From NCBI RefSeq assembly GCF_012927445.1, contig NZ_JABBPD010000004.1, positions 434,001 through 498,000 on the forward strand: a stretch of 64,000 nt of DNA, given 5' to 3'. A program made the position numbers and the translations under genes. Within the stretch, counting starts at the first letter, position 1. Each line of letters starts with the position of its first letter. This DNA is from Rhodoferax sp. (lineage in GTDB: Bacteria; Pseudomonadota; Gammaproteobacteria; Burkholderiales; Burkholderiaceae_C). Shown one piece after another: positions 27,062 to 36,715 of this stretch. Below the pieces are notes generated by a model. The model was not told the origin of the DNA. It saw only the letters and a program-made list of their open reading frames with translations, and ran no database searches.

Positions 27062-27748
27062 TCAGGCGTTGCGCAGCAGCCAGTCGTGCAGTTCACGCAC
27101 GGAATGGGCCACATAGCGGGGGTTCAGGGCATGGAACGCATCAGGTTCATGGGCGCCATAACTCACCCCCACGCTCGGGCAACCGGCGTTGAGGGCCATC
27201 TGCAAGTCGTGCGTGGTGTCGCCAATCATCAGCGTGCGCGCCGGTGTCACGCCAAACTCGCGCATCAGCTCCTGCAACATGCGGGGATGCGGCTTGCCCG
27301 CTGTTTCATCCGCCGTGCGCGATCCATCGAACAGGCCTTTGAGCTCGACCGCCTGCAGCGCTTCATCCAGGCCATGGCGGCTTTTGCCGGTGGCCACGGT
27401 CAGGCAGTGCTGGCGAGACTTTAAATCGGCCAGCATCAGCAGCACCCCTTCAAACAGGCTGATGTCGTTCTGGTGAGCGCTGTAATGGTGGCGGTAACGC
27501 GCACCAAGCTCCGGATACTTATCTTCTGACACGTCGGGCGCGGCATGCGCCAGTGCCTGCATCAAGCTCATGCCAATGACATAGGCCGCCTCCCGGTCAC
27601 TCGGCACCGTGCCGCCCACGTCCCGCACCGCATTCTGAATGCTGCGCGTGATGATGGCGGTGGAGTCAAACAGCGTGCCATCCCAGTCAAAGGCAATCAA
27701 ATCAAACTGCCGGGATGGGGACGTGTCAGGAAGGAGAGGGTGCAGCAT
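27062..27748 (-). CDS. HAD family phosphatase (phosphoglycolate phosphatase-like)
   Basis: A 228-residue haloacid dehalogenase superfamily hydrolase. Motif I is FDWDGTLFDS, motif II includes VATGKS, the Lys is in AGKPHP and motif IV is MIGDTTHD. The helical cap and length resemble Gph-type phosphatases, but substrate cannot be assigned by eye. I chose ATG 27748, overlapping the rluC 3' end by 23 bases; a rluC-HAD pairing suggests co-transcription. Confidence 0.9.
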   Translation of the reverse strand: MLHPLLPDTSPSRQFDLIAFDWDGTLFDSTAIITRSIQNAVRDVGGTVPSDREAAYVIGMSLMQALAHAAPDVSEDKYPELGARYRHHYSAHQNDISLFEGVLLMLADLKSRQHCLTVATGKSRHGLDEALQAVELKGLFDGSRTADETAGKPHPRMLQELMREFGVTPARTLMIGDTTHDLQMALNAGCPSVGVSYGAHEPDAFHALNPRYVAHSVRELHDWLLRNA

Positions 27749-28760
27749 GGGTCGCAAACGCTTCAAGTTCAGGAGGTAAATGGGCCAGCAATTCCACCCG
27801 TTCGCCGCTGGCCGGATGGTTGAACTGCAAGCGCCAGGCATGCAGGAACATTCGCTTGAGGGCGGGCAATTTGCCAGACCGCAGCAGCGTCTTGTTCAGG
27901 TCGAAATCGCCGTATTTGTCATCGCCCGCAATCGGATAGCCTTCGCTGGCGAGGTGAACCCGGATTTGATGGGTGCGTCCGGTCTTGATGGTGACTTCGA
28001 GCAAGGTAAAAGCGGTGGCTGTGGTGGCCCGGACTTTCACCAGGGTGACGGAAGGCATGCCATTGGGATCGTCCTTGGACACCACTTTGACGCGCCGCTC
28101 GCCTTCAGAGCCATCTTTATTGGCAAGCAGGTATTTGTGCAGCGGTTTGTCCAGCACTTTTTTGTTGCCCGGCCAGTGGCCGACCACCAGCGCCAGATAA
28201 GTTTTGCCAGTTTCCCGTTCGCGAAACTGGTCTTGCAGGTTGGTCAGGGCGCTTCTCTTCTTGGCAATCAGCAAAATACCGCTGGTGTCGCGGTCCAGGC
28301 GGTGCACCAATTCCAGAAATTTGGCTTGGGGCCGGGCCATGCGCAATTGTTCAATCACGCCAAAACTCACACCCGAGCCGCCATGCACCGCCACGCCCGA
28401 CGGCTTGTCAATGGCGATCAGGTGCTCGTCTTCAAACAGAATGGGAAAGTCCCGGGCCGGGACGCCACGCGCCATGCTTTGCGCCATGGCTTCGGCTTTT
28501 TCGGCCACCCGTTCAGAAATCCGCACCGGCGGCAAGCGCACCGTATCGCCGGCCTGCACGCGGGAATCGGCGGACGCCCTGCCTTTGTTGACCCGCACTT
28601 CACCACTGCGAATGATGCGGTAGACGTGGGTTTTCGGCACGCCCTTGAGGTGGCGCATGAGGAAGTTATCGAGCCGTTGCCCCGCAGAGTCTTCATCTAC
28701 AAGGACCGACTTGACCTGGGGAATTTGCGGGGCTGGATTGCCCCCTATAATGTGTTTCAC
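27726..28760 (-). CDS. rluC: 23S rRNA pseudouridine synthase RluC
   Basis: A 344-residue RluA-family pseudouridine synthase for 23S rRNA. The N-terminal S4 RNA-binding domain covers about residues 25-85, and the catalytic Asp is in HRLDRDTSGIL. The start is GTG at 28760 with no clear ribosome site; no close ATG exists. The gene is divergent from rne, an arrangement seen in many proteobacteria. Confidence 0.93.
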   Translation of the reverse strand: MKHIIGGNPAPQIPQVKSVLVDEDSAGQRLDNFLMRHLKGVPKTHVYRIIRSGEVRVNKGRASADSRVQAGDTVRLPPVRISERVAEKAEAMAQSMARGVPARDFPILFEDEHLIAIDKPSGVAVHGGSGVSFGVIEQLRMARPQAKFLELVHRLDRDTSGILLIAKKRSALTNLQDQFRERETGKTYLALVVGHWPGNKKVLDKPLHKYLLANKDGSEGERRVKVVSKDDPNGMPSVTLVKVRATTATAFTLLEVTIKTGRTHQIRVHLASEGYPIAGDDKYGDFDLNKTLLRSGKLPALKRMFLHAWRLQFNHPASGERVELLAHLPPELEAFATHAAPSPS

Positions 28761-29282
28761 TAGCGATGCGCTGTAAGTGGTTGATTTAACGACAAGTTAA
28801 CTCATCGTTTAGGTGGAGTTTAGTTCACCCGCCATCACCAGCCCCAATAGTAAGTCGATGCCGCCGGGCGCCATGCACGCAAACCGCAAACCAGATGTTT
28901 GGGGTGGCCTGCAAAACGAACGGTCAAGACGACGCGTTGAAATACTGATACGGAATACCCAAAGTTCACAGACAAGTTGTCTGTGAACGGAATAAAGCGA
29001 GATGTTTGTGTTGATGAGCCTGATTCAAATATGCCAACGGTGCGTTTTCGTCCCGTTTTTTGGCATGGATCGGCCATCAGCGCCCGCACAACGGGCGCAA
29101 CCAGCTATTAATTCAATAGCAATTCCACAACCCAAACTCCTCGCTCCCCTCCACGCGCCAACGCCAAGACTTATCACTTAAGTTTCGGTTCTCCGGCAAT
29201 TCCTCCTCACTTCAAAGCGTCAGTTCTGGTATCAAAAGCTCGTCAAGAGCATGTTTGTTATTTGAATTGAAGGATGCTACCC
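28761..29282 (+). promoter_or_regulatory. rne leader region with strong hairpin
   Basis: 522 bases separate rluC and rne with no gene. A near-perfect palindrome of 12-base arms around one G at 28964-28988 (GTTCACAGACAA and its complement) could form a stable hairpin, and a palindrome-core fragment of the dispersed repeat lies at 29103-29121. By analogy with the long structured E. coli rne leader, this may serve autoregulation. I could not place the promoter with confidence. Confidence 0.5.
29103..29121. repeat. Palindrome-core fragment in the rne leader
   Basis: AGCTATTAATTCAATAGC matches the AT-rich palindrome core of the dispersed family, without the CTAGCCCCCG box. Confidence 0.5.
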
Positions 29283-32200
29283 ATGAAACGGATGCTGATT
29301 AACGCCACACAGGCTGAAGAACGCCGCTTGGCCATCGTCGACGGACAAAAACTCCTCGACTACGAAATTGAAATTGAAGGGCGCGAACAGCGCAAGGGCA
29401 ACATCTACAAGGCCGTCGTCACGCGCGTCGAGCCTTCGCTGGAAGCCTGTTTTGTCGACTACGGCGAAGACCGCCACGGCTTCTTGCCATTCAAAGAAAT
29501 CTCACGCCAGTATTTCCAGCAAGGCGTGGCTGTGGGCCAAGCCCGCATCCAGGACGCCATCCGCGAAGGCCAGGAACTGCTGGTTCAGGTCGAAAAAGAA
29601 GAACGCGGTAACAAGGGCGCTGCCCTGACCACGTTCGTGTCGCTGGCTGGCCGCTATGTGGTGCTGATGCCCAACAACCCACGGGGTGGTGGTGTGTCGC
29701 GCCGCATTGAAGGTGAAGACCGCGCCGAACTCAAAGAAGCGCTGGAACAGCTCGAATACCCGAATGGCATGAGCATCATTGCCCGCACCGCCGGCATTGG
29801 CCGTAGCGCGCCGGAACTGCAATGGGACTTGAACTACCTGCTCAAACTGTGGAGCGCCATTGACGGGGCCGCCAAGGGTGGCAAGGGCGCTTACCTGATT
29901 TACCAGGAATCATCGCTGGTGATTCGCGCCATTCGCGATTACTTCAACAACGACATCGGCGACATCCTGATCGACACCGACGACGTGTACGAGCAGGCCC
30001 AGCAGTTCATGGCCCACGTCATGCCCGAGCACGCCGCCCGCGTCAAGCGCTACCGCGATGACGCGCCGCTGTTCAGCCGCTTCCAGATCGAACACCAGAT
30101 CGAATCGGCCTATGCCCGCACCGTGCAGTTGCCGTCAGGCGGCGCGATTGTGATTGACCATACCGAAGCGCTGGTGTCGGTGGACGTCAACTCGGCCCGC
30201 GCCATCAAGGGCGGCGACATCGAAGAAACCGCCACCCGCACCAACCTGGAAGCTGCTGACGAAGTGGCGCGCCAGATGCGTCTGCGCGATTTGGGTGGCC
30301 TGATCGTGATCGACTTTATCGACATGGAAGAAAGCCGCAACCGCCGCGACGTCGAAAACCGCCTGCGCGATGCGCTGCGGCAAGACCGCGCCCGGGTGCA
30401 GTTCGGCACCATCAGCAAGTTTGGCCTGATGGAAATGAGCCGCCAGCGCCTGCGTCCCGCTTTGAGCGAAGGCGCGTCCATCCCCTGCCCACGTTGCGGC
30501 GGCTCCGGCCACATCCGTGACACCGAATCCAGTGCGCTGCAAATCCTGCGCATCATCCAGGAAGAGTCCTTGAAAGACAACACGGCCTCGGTGCTGTGCC
30601 AGGTCCCGGTCGAAGTGGCCTCGTTCCTGTTGAATGAAAAGCGTACCGAGATCGCCAAAATCGAACTCAAACAGCGCATCAACGTGCTGATGGTGCCCAA
30701 CAAGACGCTGGAAACGCCGAACTACAAGCTGGAACGCCTGAAACACGACGATCCGCGTCTGGACAACATTGAAGCCAGCTACAAAATGGCTGAAGAAATG
30801 GAAGATCCGACTTCAGTGACGCGTCGTTCGCAAGAGCCCACCAACAAGCAGACCCCGATCATCAAGGGCGTATTGCCCGATGCACCGGCACCTGTCGCCA
30901 TCCCCAAGCCAGAGCCTGTCAAGCCTGTGGCGACGGCCCCGCGCGCTGCGCCGAGACATGCCCACGCTGTGCCAGCGACTGCCCCGGCAGAAAAAGGCTT
31001 GTTTGGCTGGATCAAGCAATTGTTTGCGCCCGCGCCAGCACCTGCGCTGAAACCCAAGCCAGTGGAAGAAGTCAGCAAAGACGACAAACGCGAAGGTCGC
31101 GGTGGCCGTGATGGCGCGCGTCGCAATGAACCGCGCGGCGAAGCTCGTCCCGAAGGGCGCGATGAAGCGCGTGGTGGCCGTGGTGGTCGTGGCGAAGGTC
31201 GCGGTGATGGCCGTGGCGGTCGGGGTGGTCGAGGTGGTCGTGGTGACCGTCCGGCGCAAGGCCAACGTGAACGTTTCGATGCCGAAGGTAAACCCGTCAT
31301 GGCGGAGGCTGGCAACGGCTTCTCACAGGCCCCTATGAATGGCCCAGGTCAAGATGCCCAAAGAAATGAGCCAGGGCAAGACCGCCCAGCCCGCAATGCC
31401 GAACGCGGCGGGCGTGGTGAGCGCAACCCCCGTGGTGACCGTGGCCGCAACGAACGCACTGACAACGTCGAACAGGGCGCGCCGGCAGAACGCGGTGAGC
31501 CTCGAGCAGACGGACGCAATGAGCGCCGGCCTGACCGCAATCGTCGTCCAGATGAAAATGCGCGCAATGAATCCGCCAACGCTGACACCATGGCAGCGCC
31601 GGTCGATCGCATGGCCCCTTCCGCACAGGCGATGGCAGCTAACACCGACCTGGGCAACGGCCCTGTTGCTGGTGAACAAGAAGCCCGTCCTGACGGCGTC
31701 GAGACCCGTGAAAAACGCTCTCGCGACCGCTATGGTCGTGAGCGTGGACCCCGTGGTGACCGCGCTGAGCAAGGTGATCGCCAGGAACGACCTGCGCGTG
31801 ACGTGCAGCCGGTAGCGGAAGAGTCGGCTGAAGAACCCCGCCGCTCCTACTTCGCGACCAGCACGGAAGCCCCCGCAACGATGGCCGTTGCGCCAGCAGT
31901 GGCGCCGGTCGCAGAGGCAGCGCCAGTGGTTGTGCCCGTCGCCGTTGCGCCAGTAGTGACACCCGCACCCGCTCCAGCACCGGTCATTGCAAAACCTGTG
32001 GCGGCGCCTGAAGCAGTGCCCGTTGCAGCGACCACCGGCATGCCCAAACTGCAGCCGTTTGCGTTGCCTCTGGCCGAATTGGCGCAGGTGGCTCAGAGCT
32101 CCGGCTTAAGCTGGGTGAACTCGGACGCTGAGAAAATTGCAGCCGTCCAGGCCGCTATCGCGGCTGAGCCGAAACCAGTTCGTGTGCCACGCGTGCGCCC

Positions 32201-32300
32201 AGCGGCGGTGCAAGTGGACGCAGGACCGCTGGTTCTGGTGGAAACAAAGCGCGATTTGCGCAACATGACCCTGCCGTTTGAGGAAAAAGACGCGCAGTAA
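29283..32300 (+). CDS. rne: Ribonuclease E
   Basis: A 1005-residue endoribonuclease that organises RNA decay and processes rRNA and tRNA. The S1 domain begins near residue 37. The catalytic Asp pair is Asp301 (SVDVNSAR) and Asp344 (VIDFIDME), and the zinc link is CPRC at 402-405. After about residue 510 the chain is low-complexity: Pro/Ala stretches, then an Arg-Gly-rich block of RGGRG repeats, typical of the disordered degradosome scaffold. ATG 29283 has AAGGA about 9 bases upstream; the ATG at 29274 abuts that site and is rejected. Confidence 0.96.
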   Translation: MKRMLINATQAEERRLAIVDGQKLLDYEIEIEGREQRKGNIYKAVVTRVEPSLEACFVDYGEDRHGFLPFKEISRQYFQQGVAVGQARIQDAIREGQELLVQVEKEERGNKGAALTTFVSLAGRYVVLMPNNPRGGGVSRRIEGEDRAELKEALEQLEYPNGMSIIARTAGIGRSAPELQWDLNYLLKLWSAIDGAAKGGKGAYLIYQESSLVIRAIRDYFNNDIGDILIDTDDVYEQAQQFMAHVMPEHAARVKRYRDDAPLFSRFQIEHQIESAYARTVQLPSGGAIVIDHTEALVSVDVNSARAIKGGDIEETATRTNLEAADEVARQMRLRDLGGLIVIDFIDMEESRNRRDVENRLRDALRQDRARVQFGTISKFGLMEMSRQRLRPALSEGASIPCPRCGGSGHIRDTESSALQILRIIQEESLKDNTASVLCQVPVEVASFLLNEKRTEIAKIELKQRINVLMVPNKTLETPNYKLERLKHDDPRLDNIEASYKMAEEMEDPTSVTRRSQEPTNKQTPIIKGVLPDAPAPVAIPKPEPVKPVATAPRAAPRHAHAVPATAPAEKGLFGWIKQLFAPAPAPALKPKPVEEVSKDDKREGRGGRDGARRNEPRGEARPEGRDEARGGRGGRGEGRGDGRGGRGGRGGRGDRPAQGQRERFDAEGKPVMAEAGNGFSQAPMNGPGQDAQRNEPGQDRPARNAERGGRGERNPRGDRGRNERTDNVEQGAPAERGEPRADGRNERRPDRNRRPDENARNESANADTMAAPVDRMAPSAQAMAANTDLGNGPVAGEQEARPDGVETREKRSRDRYGRERGPRGDRAEQGDRQERPARDVQPVAEESAEEPRRSYFATSTEAPATMAVAPAVAPVAEAAPVVVPVAVAPVVTPAPAPAPVIAKPVAAPEAVPVAATTGMPKLQPFALPLAELAQVAQSSGLSWVNSDAEKIAAVQAAIAAEPKPVRVPRVRPAAVQVDAGPLVLVETKRDLRNMTLPFEEKDAQ

Positions 32301-32333
32301 GTCAAGCCGGTGTCCTCACGGACACCCGCAAAA

Positions 32334-32358
32334 AAGGGCACCGAGGTGCCCTTTTTTT
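32334..32358 (+). terminator. Bidirectional terminator between rne and the GGDEF-like gene
   Basis: GGGCACC GA GGTGCCC is followed by seven T on the plus strand, and a run of six A precedes it, so the convergent minus-strand gene can also end here. Confidence 0.85.
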
Positions 32359-32373
32359 ATATTCCGCGATGAC

Positions 32374-33447
32374 TCAAGTGAGATCAATCTCAGCGGCAAG
32401 AATGGGTTCAGCGAAGAACCCGCGGCGTACCAAACCAAGGTGGCTGCTCACTTTGTTGTGACCGCTGCGCTGGACAAAATCAACCGCACTCAACGTTTTT
32501 ACCAGTGCGCTGTCAGGGGAATCATCTGCCATCACGCTGGTAAAACCACAACTGACCGTGACATGCCCGACCTGCGGAAAAATGGTTTTTTCAACATTCG
32601 TGCGAAAACGCTCAAACGCAGCCAGCACCAAGGCTTCATCCGGGCAGTGCATCAACACCCCGAAATGTTCATCATTGAAATGATAAAGACGGTCATAGGT
32701 ACGAAACGTGTTGTTCATCACCCGCGTCACCAGCACCAGCACTTCTTCGGCGATCTGACGCCCATGCTTCTCCTTGATGAGGGCAAAGTTGTCAATCAAC
32801 GCCGAGCCCAGCCAGTAATTGGCGGGGACCCGGTGGCGACGTTCCTGGGCCATGCCGTTGGGCGTCGACGCAATGAGCGGATCACTGCTGACACCGTCAA
32901 GCTCTTCCAGAACCGCACTGTAAAAAGCATCGTCCAGCGACTTGCGATTCAACAGGCCGGTCAGGGCGTCACGGTCGCTGTATTCCAGCAGGGAATACAT
33001 GTTGCGGTAAATGCGGCGTAACTGCTCGATGGTCAGAAGCTCGTCCTGGGTCAAGCTTGCATTCGTATGCACCTCGATCACGCCTTCGTCGTCCTTGCGT
33101 GAATCAGAGAACAAGGGGAGCATGTTGATACGGGGTCCCTCTTCCCCGGCCCAGGCAATTTCAATTATTTCACGCCGCTGCAGACACTTCAGCCGATCGG
33201 GCGCGTCGTCCAGATGCGGCAGCGTCATGAAGTCCACCCGCATCGGGTCCACGACTTTGCCACCGCCCTTGGCATCCAGCCGGGCCACTTCGAGCCAGCG
33301 TTTTTCACCCTCAAAACTCATGACGCGTGAAATACTGATGCGCTGGATGGGCAGCAGATCAATCAGCGCTTTGGAGAGCGTGAGCTCCAGTAAATCCCGA
33401 TCCCGATGGTCGGTCAGCTTCAGGATATGTTCGATCAAGGTACTCAT
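32374..33447 (-). CDS. Degenerate GGDEF-domain protein
   Basis: A 357-residue cytosolic protein. Its first half looks like a GAF-type sensor. The second half starts with DALTGLLNRKSLDDAF, the usual entry to a diguanylate cyclase domain. The GG(D/E)EF active-site motif is replaced by HFNDEHF, so cyclase activity is unlikely; it may bind c-di-GMP or GTP, or act through protein contacts. ATG 33447 (MSTLIEHILK) is chosen; the 50-residue upstream extension overlaps hemY and is not supported. It converges with rne. Confidence 0.85.
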   Translation of the reverse strand: MSTLIEHILKLTDHRDRDLLELTLSKALIDLLPIQRISISRVMSFEGEKRWLEVARLDAKGGGKVVDPMRVDFMTLPHLDDAPDRLKCLQRREIIEIAWAGEEGPRINMLPLFSDSRKDDEGVIEVHTNASLTQDELLTIEQLRRIYRNMYSLLEYSDRDALTGLLNRKSLDDAFYSAVLEELDGVSSDPLIASTPNGMAQERRHRVPANYWLGSALIDNFALIKEKHGRQIAEEVLVLVTRVMNNTFRTYDRLYHFNDEHFGVLMHCPDEALVLAAFERFRTNVEKTIFPQVGHVTVSCGFTSVMADDSPDSALVKTLSAVDFVQRSGHNKVSSHLGLVRRGFFAEPILAAEIDLT

Positions 33448-33472
33448 AGGCTCTTGATAATAGCCCCGAATC

Positions 33473-34768
33473 TCACGCCAGTCGCGTTGTTCCCGTCTTG
33501 GCTGCGTTTTGCCAGGCTTGCGTTGAAGCCGCAACATCACCGCGCTGCTCGGCCAATTCGGCCAGCGCAGCCCAGGCATTTCGCGCCAGCCCCGCATCCT
33601 GCAAGCGGGTCAATGACTGCTTGAGCAGTTGCTGCGCCTTGCCCCACAACTGCAAGCGCATGCAGGTGATGCCGGCCAGGTATTGCAAAGCGGAGTCACC
33701 GGGATTGGCCATCTGCGCCTGCTCGATCCGGATCAGCCAAGCCGCTTCGGGCGCACCCGACGCCAGCGCAAAACCATTTTCCAGCGCATGAATGAGACTG
33801 ATGCGCTGGGCCTCGGTCAAAGCCCCGGCTTGTCCGACCATGCGCTCCCAGATGGGCAGCAACCAGCTGCGGGCCAGATCGACATCGCCGTCCAGCTGCA
33901 GCATCCGGTTGGCGGCTTCAATCGCGACTTCCGGCGTCAAGCGTTCCGAGGCTTCCAGCTGGTGCCACACGGCCTGCAACTGGTCCGGGTCATAGGCGGT
34001 TGACACCAACTCCAGGGCCAGACCACGCAACAGTCCCTGCGCGGCCACCTCGGAGAAGGCACGGTGCTTGGCCAACAGACGCGCCGTTTCCAGCGCCAAT
34101 GGCGTTTGCCGCGCCATCCGCGCTGCCTTCAAGCGCAAGCGCAAGGCAATCGTGCGGCGGGCAGCACCTTGCGGCATGTCGTCCAGCCACTGCAGGGCCC
34201 CCTGCGCATCATGGTCTTCCAGCGCCCAGCGGGCTGCCCGTAACTGCAAACCCTCGCGGGTTCCTTGCGCGTCATGATGCAAAGCCTGATCCAGGGCCTG
34301 TTGAAAATGTTCCTCGCGCGCCGCTTTGTCCTGCAAGGCTTGCGCACTTTCGGCCGCCAACAAATGCGACAGGGCACGCAGCCGTCCCGCATAAACCAGG
34401 GTTTCGCCACCCCGCGTCATGGCACTCTCGCGCGCCAGCACGACTTCGGCCGCTTTTCTGGCCCGAATAAAGCGACCGGCCACCAAATGGGACAAGGAGT
34501 CAAGCAAGGCGAGGTGCATTGCGCGCTCCTGGTGCTGCAGGCGCCAGGAATGCGCGTGGCCCGGAATGGCAAACAGTGCCGCCAATGCACGCAAAGCCAC
34601 ATGCAGAACCAAAAACAACAGCGCCAGCAACAGCAGCACCAGATTGAGCGACAGGTCGACCCGGTAAGGTGGCCAGAAGACGGTGATCGTGCCCTGGTTA
34701 TTGCCTGCGAACAGGGCAATGGCCACTGCCATGGCGAACAATCCTAAAAACCATAAAGCAGCCCGCAT
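33473..34768 (-). CDS. hemY: HemY-type TPR membrane protein
   Basis: A 431-residue protein with two N-terminal membrane helices (about residues 3-21 and 41-67, the HemY_N domain) and a long alpha-helical TPR-like body. Despite the name it is not protoporphyrinogen oxidase; its role in haem metabolism is unclear. It is the last gene of hemC-hemD-hemX-hemY, starting 2 bases after the hemX stop. Confidence 0.9.
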   Translation of the reverse strand: MRAALWFLGLFAMAVAIALFAGNNQGTITVFWPPYRVDLSLNLVLLLLALLFLVLHVALRALAALFAIPGHAHSWRLQHQERAMHLALLDSLSHLVAGRFIRARKAAEVVLARESAMTRGGETLVYAGRLRALSHLLAAESAQALQDKAAREEHFQQALDQALHHDAQGTREGLQLRAARWALEDHDAQGALQWLDDMPQGAARRTIALRLRLKAARMARQTPLALETARLLAKHRAFSEVAAQGLLRGLALELVSTAYDPDQLQAVWHQLEASERLTPEVAIEAANRMLQLDGDVDLARSWLLPIWERMVGQAGALTEAQRISLIHALENGFALASGAPEAAWLIRIEQAQMANPGDSALQYLAGITCMRLQLWGKAQQLLKQSLTRLQDAGLARNAWAALAELAEQRGDVAASTQAWQNAAKTGTTRLA

Positions 34769-34770
34769 GT

Positions 34771-35862
34771 CTACTTTCCAGCGGCCGCGGTAGCGAGGGC
34801 GGCAAAGGTTTCATCCACGCGGGGCAGTTGCAAGGTCTTCATCTGCGCCTGCACCTGCTGCAACAAGGTCGCGGCCGTCTGCGTTTTGCGCGAGGTGACA
34901 TCAAAGTATTTATTGAGCGACTGCGAAGCATCCGCTAGATCCGCCCGTGACGACTCCAGCTGTCGAGCCAGCAGCCCCATCCGGGCGTTCAGCAACTTGA
35001 GTTTGAAGTTTTCCCGCAGGAAAAAAGACTGCTCCGGTGACAGCAATGCCGCCTCCGGTCGTTCGATCCGGCTGACCCGCAACAGGCTTTGCGCCTCGTC
35101 GCGCACCAGCTGCAAACTGCGTTGCCACCATTTCGGCAATACCTCGGCGCTCTGCTTCTTCACCAAACTGAGACCATTCGCGGATGCGACCGCATTCGCC
35201 AGCACCAGCTCATCCGCCATGTGCAGCAGTTCATCCAGCTTGACCAACAAGCCCGGGGTATCGCTCACCGCGGCCGACTTGATGCGGTCGATGTCCCGCG
35301 CAATGGCGCGCTGCAACAATGTGAGTCGGGGCTGCGCTGCGCGTGTCACCCGCAGGTCCGCACTTTTCAGTGCGGCCAGCAAAGGCTCGACACTGCCCGT
35401 CAGTTGGGCCTGCTGCTGTGCCAGACGAATGGCGGCTTCAATATCCACCACCAGATTTTCATCACGGGAGCGCGACAAACTTTTCATTAACTCGTCAAGT
35501 TGCGTGCGTTGCAGGGAGACCTCGCTCAAACGCGCCTCAAAGACCGCCACCCGGCCCGCTGTCTCGCGCGCCAGTTCCTGCGCCTGTTTGGCAACGCTGC
35601 GGGCCTCCACCGACTGGGCGCCGGCATCGGCACTTTGGCGAGCCAACTGTTCCTGAATCGATGACAACTTTTGCCACAGAAAACCACTGGCCAGCAAGGC
35701 AGCGACCGCCACGGTACCCGGACTCAGGACAAACCCGCGCGACACGCTTTTGGTCTTGACCGGGATCACAGAGTCATCCGCTGGCGTGGGCAGGGCCGGC
35801 GCCGCCAAGGGAACGTCTCCTCCCGTGGGGGTCGGTGTTTCGGCGTTGGGATCGGAGTTCAT
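34771..35862 (-). CDS. hemX: HemX-type membrane protein
   Basis: A 363-residue protein with a Pro/Thr-rich cytoplasmic tail, one membrane helix (about residues 46-63) and a long coiled coil (about 65-130). The rest is helical. It matches the HemX family, often labelled uroporphyrinogen-III C-methyltransferase although the catalytic fold is absent. It sits between hemD and hemY in the standard order. Confidence 0.9.
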   Translation of the reverse strand: MNSDPNAETPTPTGGDVPLAAPALPTPADDSVIPVKTKSVSRGFVLSPGTVAVAALLASGFLWQKLSSIQEQLARQSADAGAQSVEARSVAKQAQELARETAGRVAVFEARLSEVSLQRTQLDELMKSLSRSRDENLVVDIEAAIRLAQQQAQLTGSVEPLLAALKSADLRVTRAAQPRLTLLQRAIARDIDRIKSAAVSDTPGLLVKLDELLHMADELVLANAVASANGLSLVKKQSAEVLPKWWQRSLQLVRDEAQSLLRVSRIERPEAALLSPEQSFFLRENFKLKLLNARMGLLARQLESSRADLADASQSLNKYFDVTSRKTQTAATLLQQVQAQMKTLQLPRVDETFAALATAAAGK

Positions 35863-35903
35863 GGAAGGATTCTAAAGTGTTGGAGATGGCGCTGGTCTGC
35901 CGC

Positions 35904-36713
35904 TCAGGCTGCAGTCTGTTCCATCGCGTGCAGCGCAGCCACGACGTCGGGCAGCGTGGGGCGAGACTGACAAACCACACCAAACCCGGCTTTTTGCGCG
36001 GCCAGGGCAATGCGCGGATGGGTCGCCAGCGCGCGCGCGGTAGCCCAGTTTTGCGCGGGTAGCCAGGCGCTCAGGTTGGCCACCGCCTCCGTGCTGCTGA
36101 ACAGCCAAACCGAGCCATCACTGGCCGCCTGCTGTGCCAAATCCGATGCCTGCGCGCTGAAGTCGGGCGCGCAGCGCTGGTAGGCGACGACAAACTCAGC
36201 CAGGGCGCCCGCTTGGCGCAAGCGGTTGGCAAACCACTCGCGCCCAACCCCTGGCCCGGCAGGCGTGCTGCCGGCGCGATCGCAGCCGCGCACGATCAGG
36301 ACCCGGTCACCGGGTTGCACCTGCGTGCCCACCACCTGCCACAAGGCTTCCGAATCAAATTGACCGGCGTCCAGTGATGGCACATCCAGCCGGTCAGGCG
36401 CAACGCCCGCCCGCAACAAGGCCCGGGCGGTTCCGGGACCGGTCGCCCATGCTCTTGTTTTAATAGCTTCTTGCGCAATGAATTCGGGGGCTAGAGGCGG
36501 TTTTGATGCAAAGAAATAGTCGACGGCATTGCCGCTGACAAACATCACACCGACATAGTCAGCCAGCTGTTTCCAGACGCGAACCAGGTCGGCCGGGTCG
36601 GCCACCGGGCCTACTTCAATCAGCGGCAGCGCCAGCGCTTCCAGGCCGAGCGCGGTTAAATCCAGCACCCATCGTTGCGCCTCGCGTTGGGGGCGGGTAA
36701 CGATGACCCGCAT
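35904..36713 (-). CDS. hemD: Uroporphyrinogen-III synthase
   Basis: A 269-residue enzyme that closes hydroxymethylbilane to uroporphyrinogen III. The family diverges strongly in sequence; the N-terminal VIVTRPQREAQRW and VMFVSGNAVDYFF and the central RVLIVRGCDRAG segments fit. Residues 70-88 (KPPLAPEFIAQEAIKT and neighbours) are encoded by a dispersed repeat copy (36451-36505), an in-frame insertion within the first domain. The gene begins 2 bases after the hemC stop. Confidence 0.92.
   Translation of the reverse strand: MRVIVTRPQREAQRWVLDLTALGLEALALPLIEVGPVADPADLVRVWKQLADYVGVMFVSGNAVDYFFASKPPLAPEFIAQEAIKTRAWATGPGTARALLRAGVAPDRLDVPSLDAGQFDSEALWQVVGTQVQPGDRVLIVRGCDRAGSTPAGPGVGREWFANRLRQAGALAEFVVAYQRCAPDFSAQASDLAQQAASDGSVWLFSSTEAVANLSAWLPAQNWATARALATHPRIALAAQKAGFGVVCQSRPTLPDVVAALHAMEQTAA
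36451..36505 (-). repeat. Dispersed element inside hemD
   Basis: GCTCTTGTTTTAATAGCTTC, then TTGCGCAATG and CGGGGGCTAGAGGCGG. It keeps an intact box and is read in frame within HemD. Confidence 0.8.
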
Positions 36714-36715
36714 GC

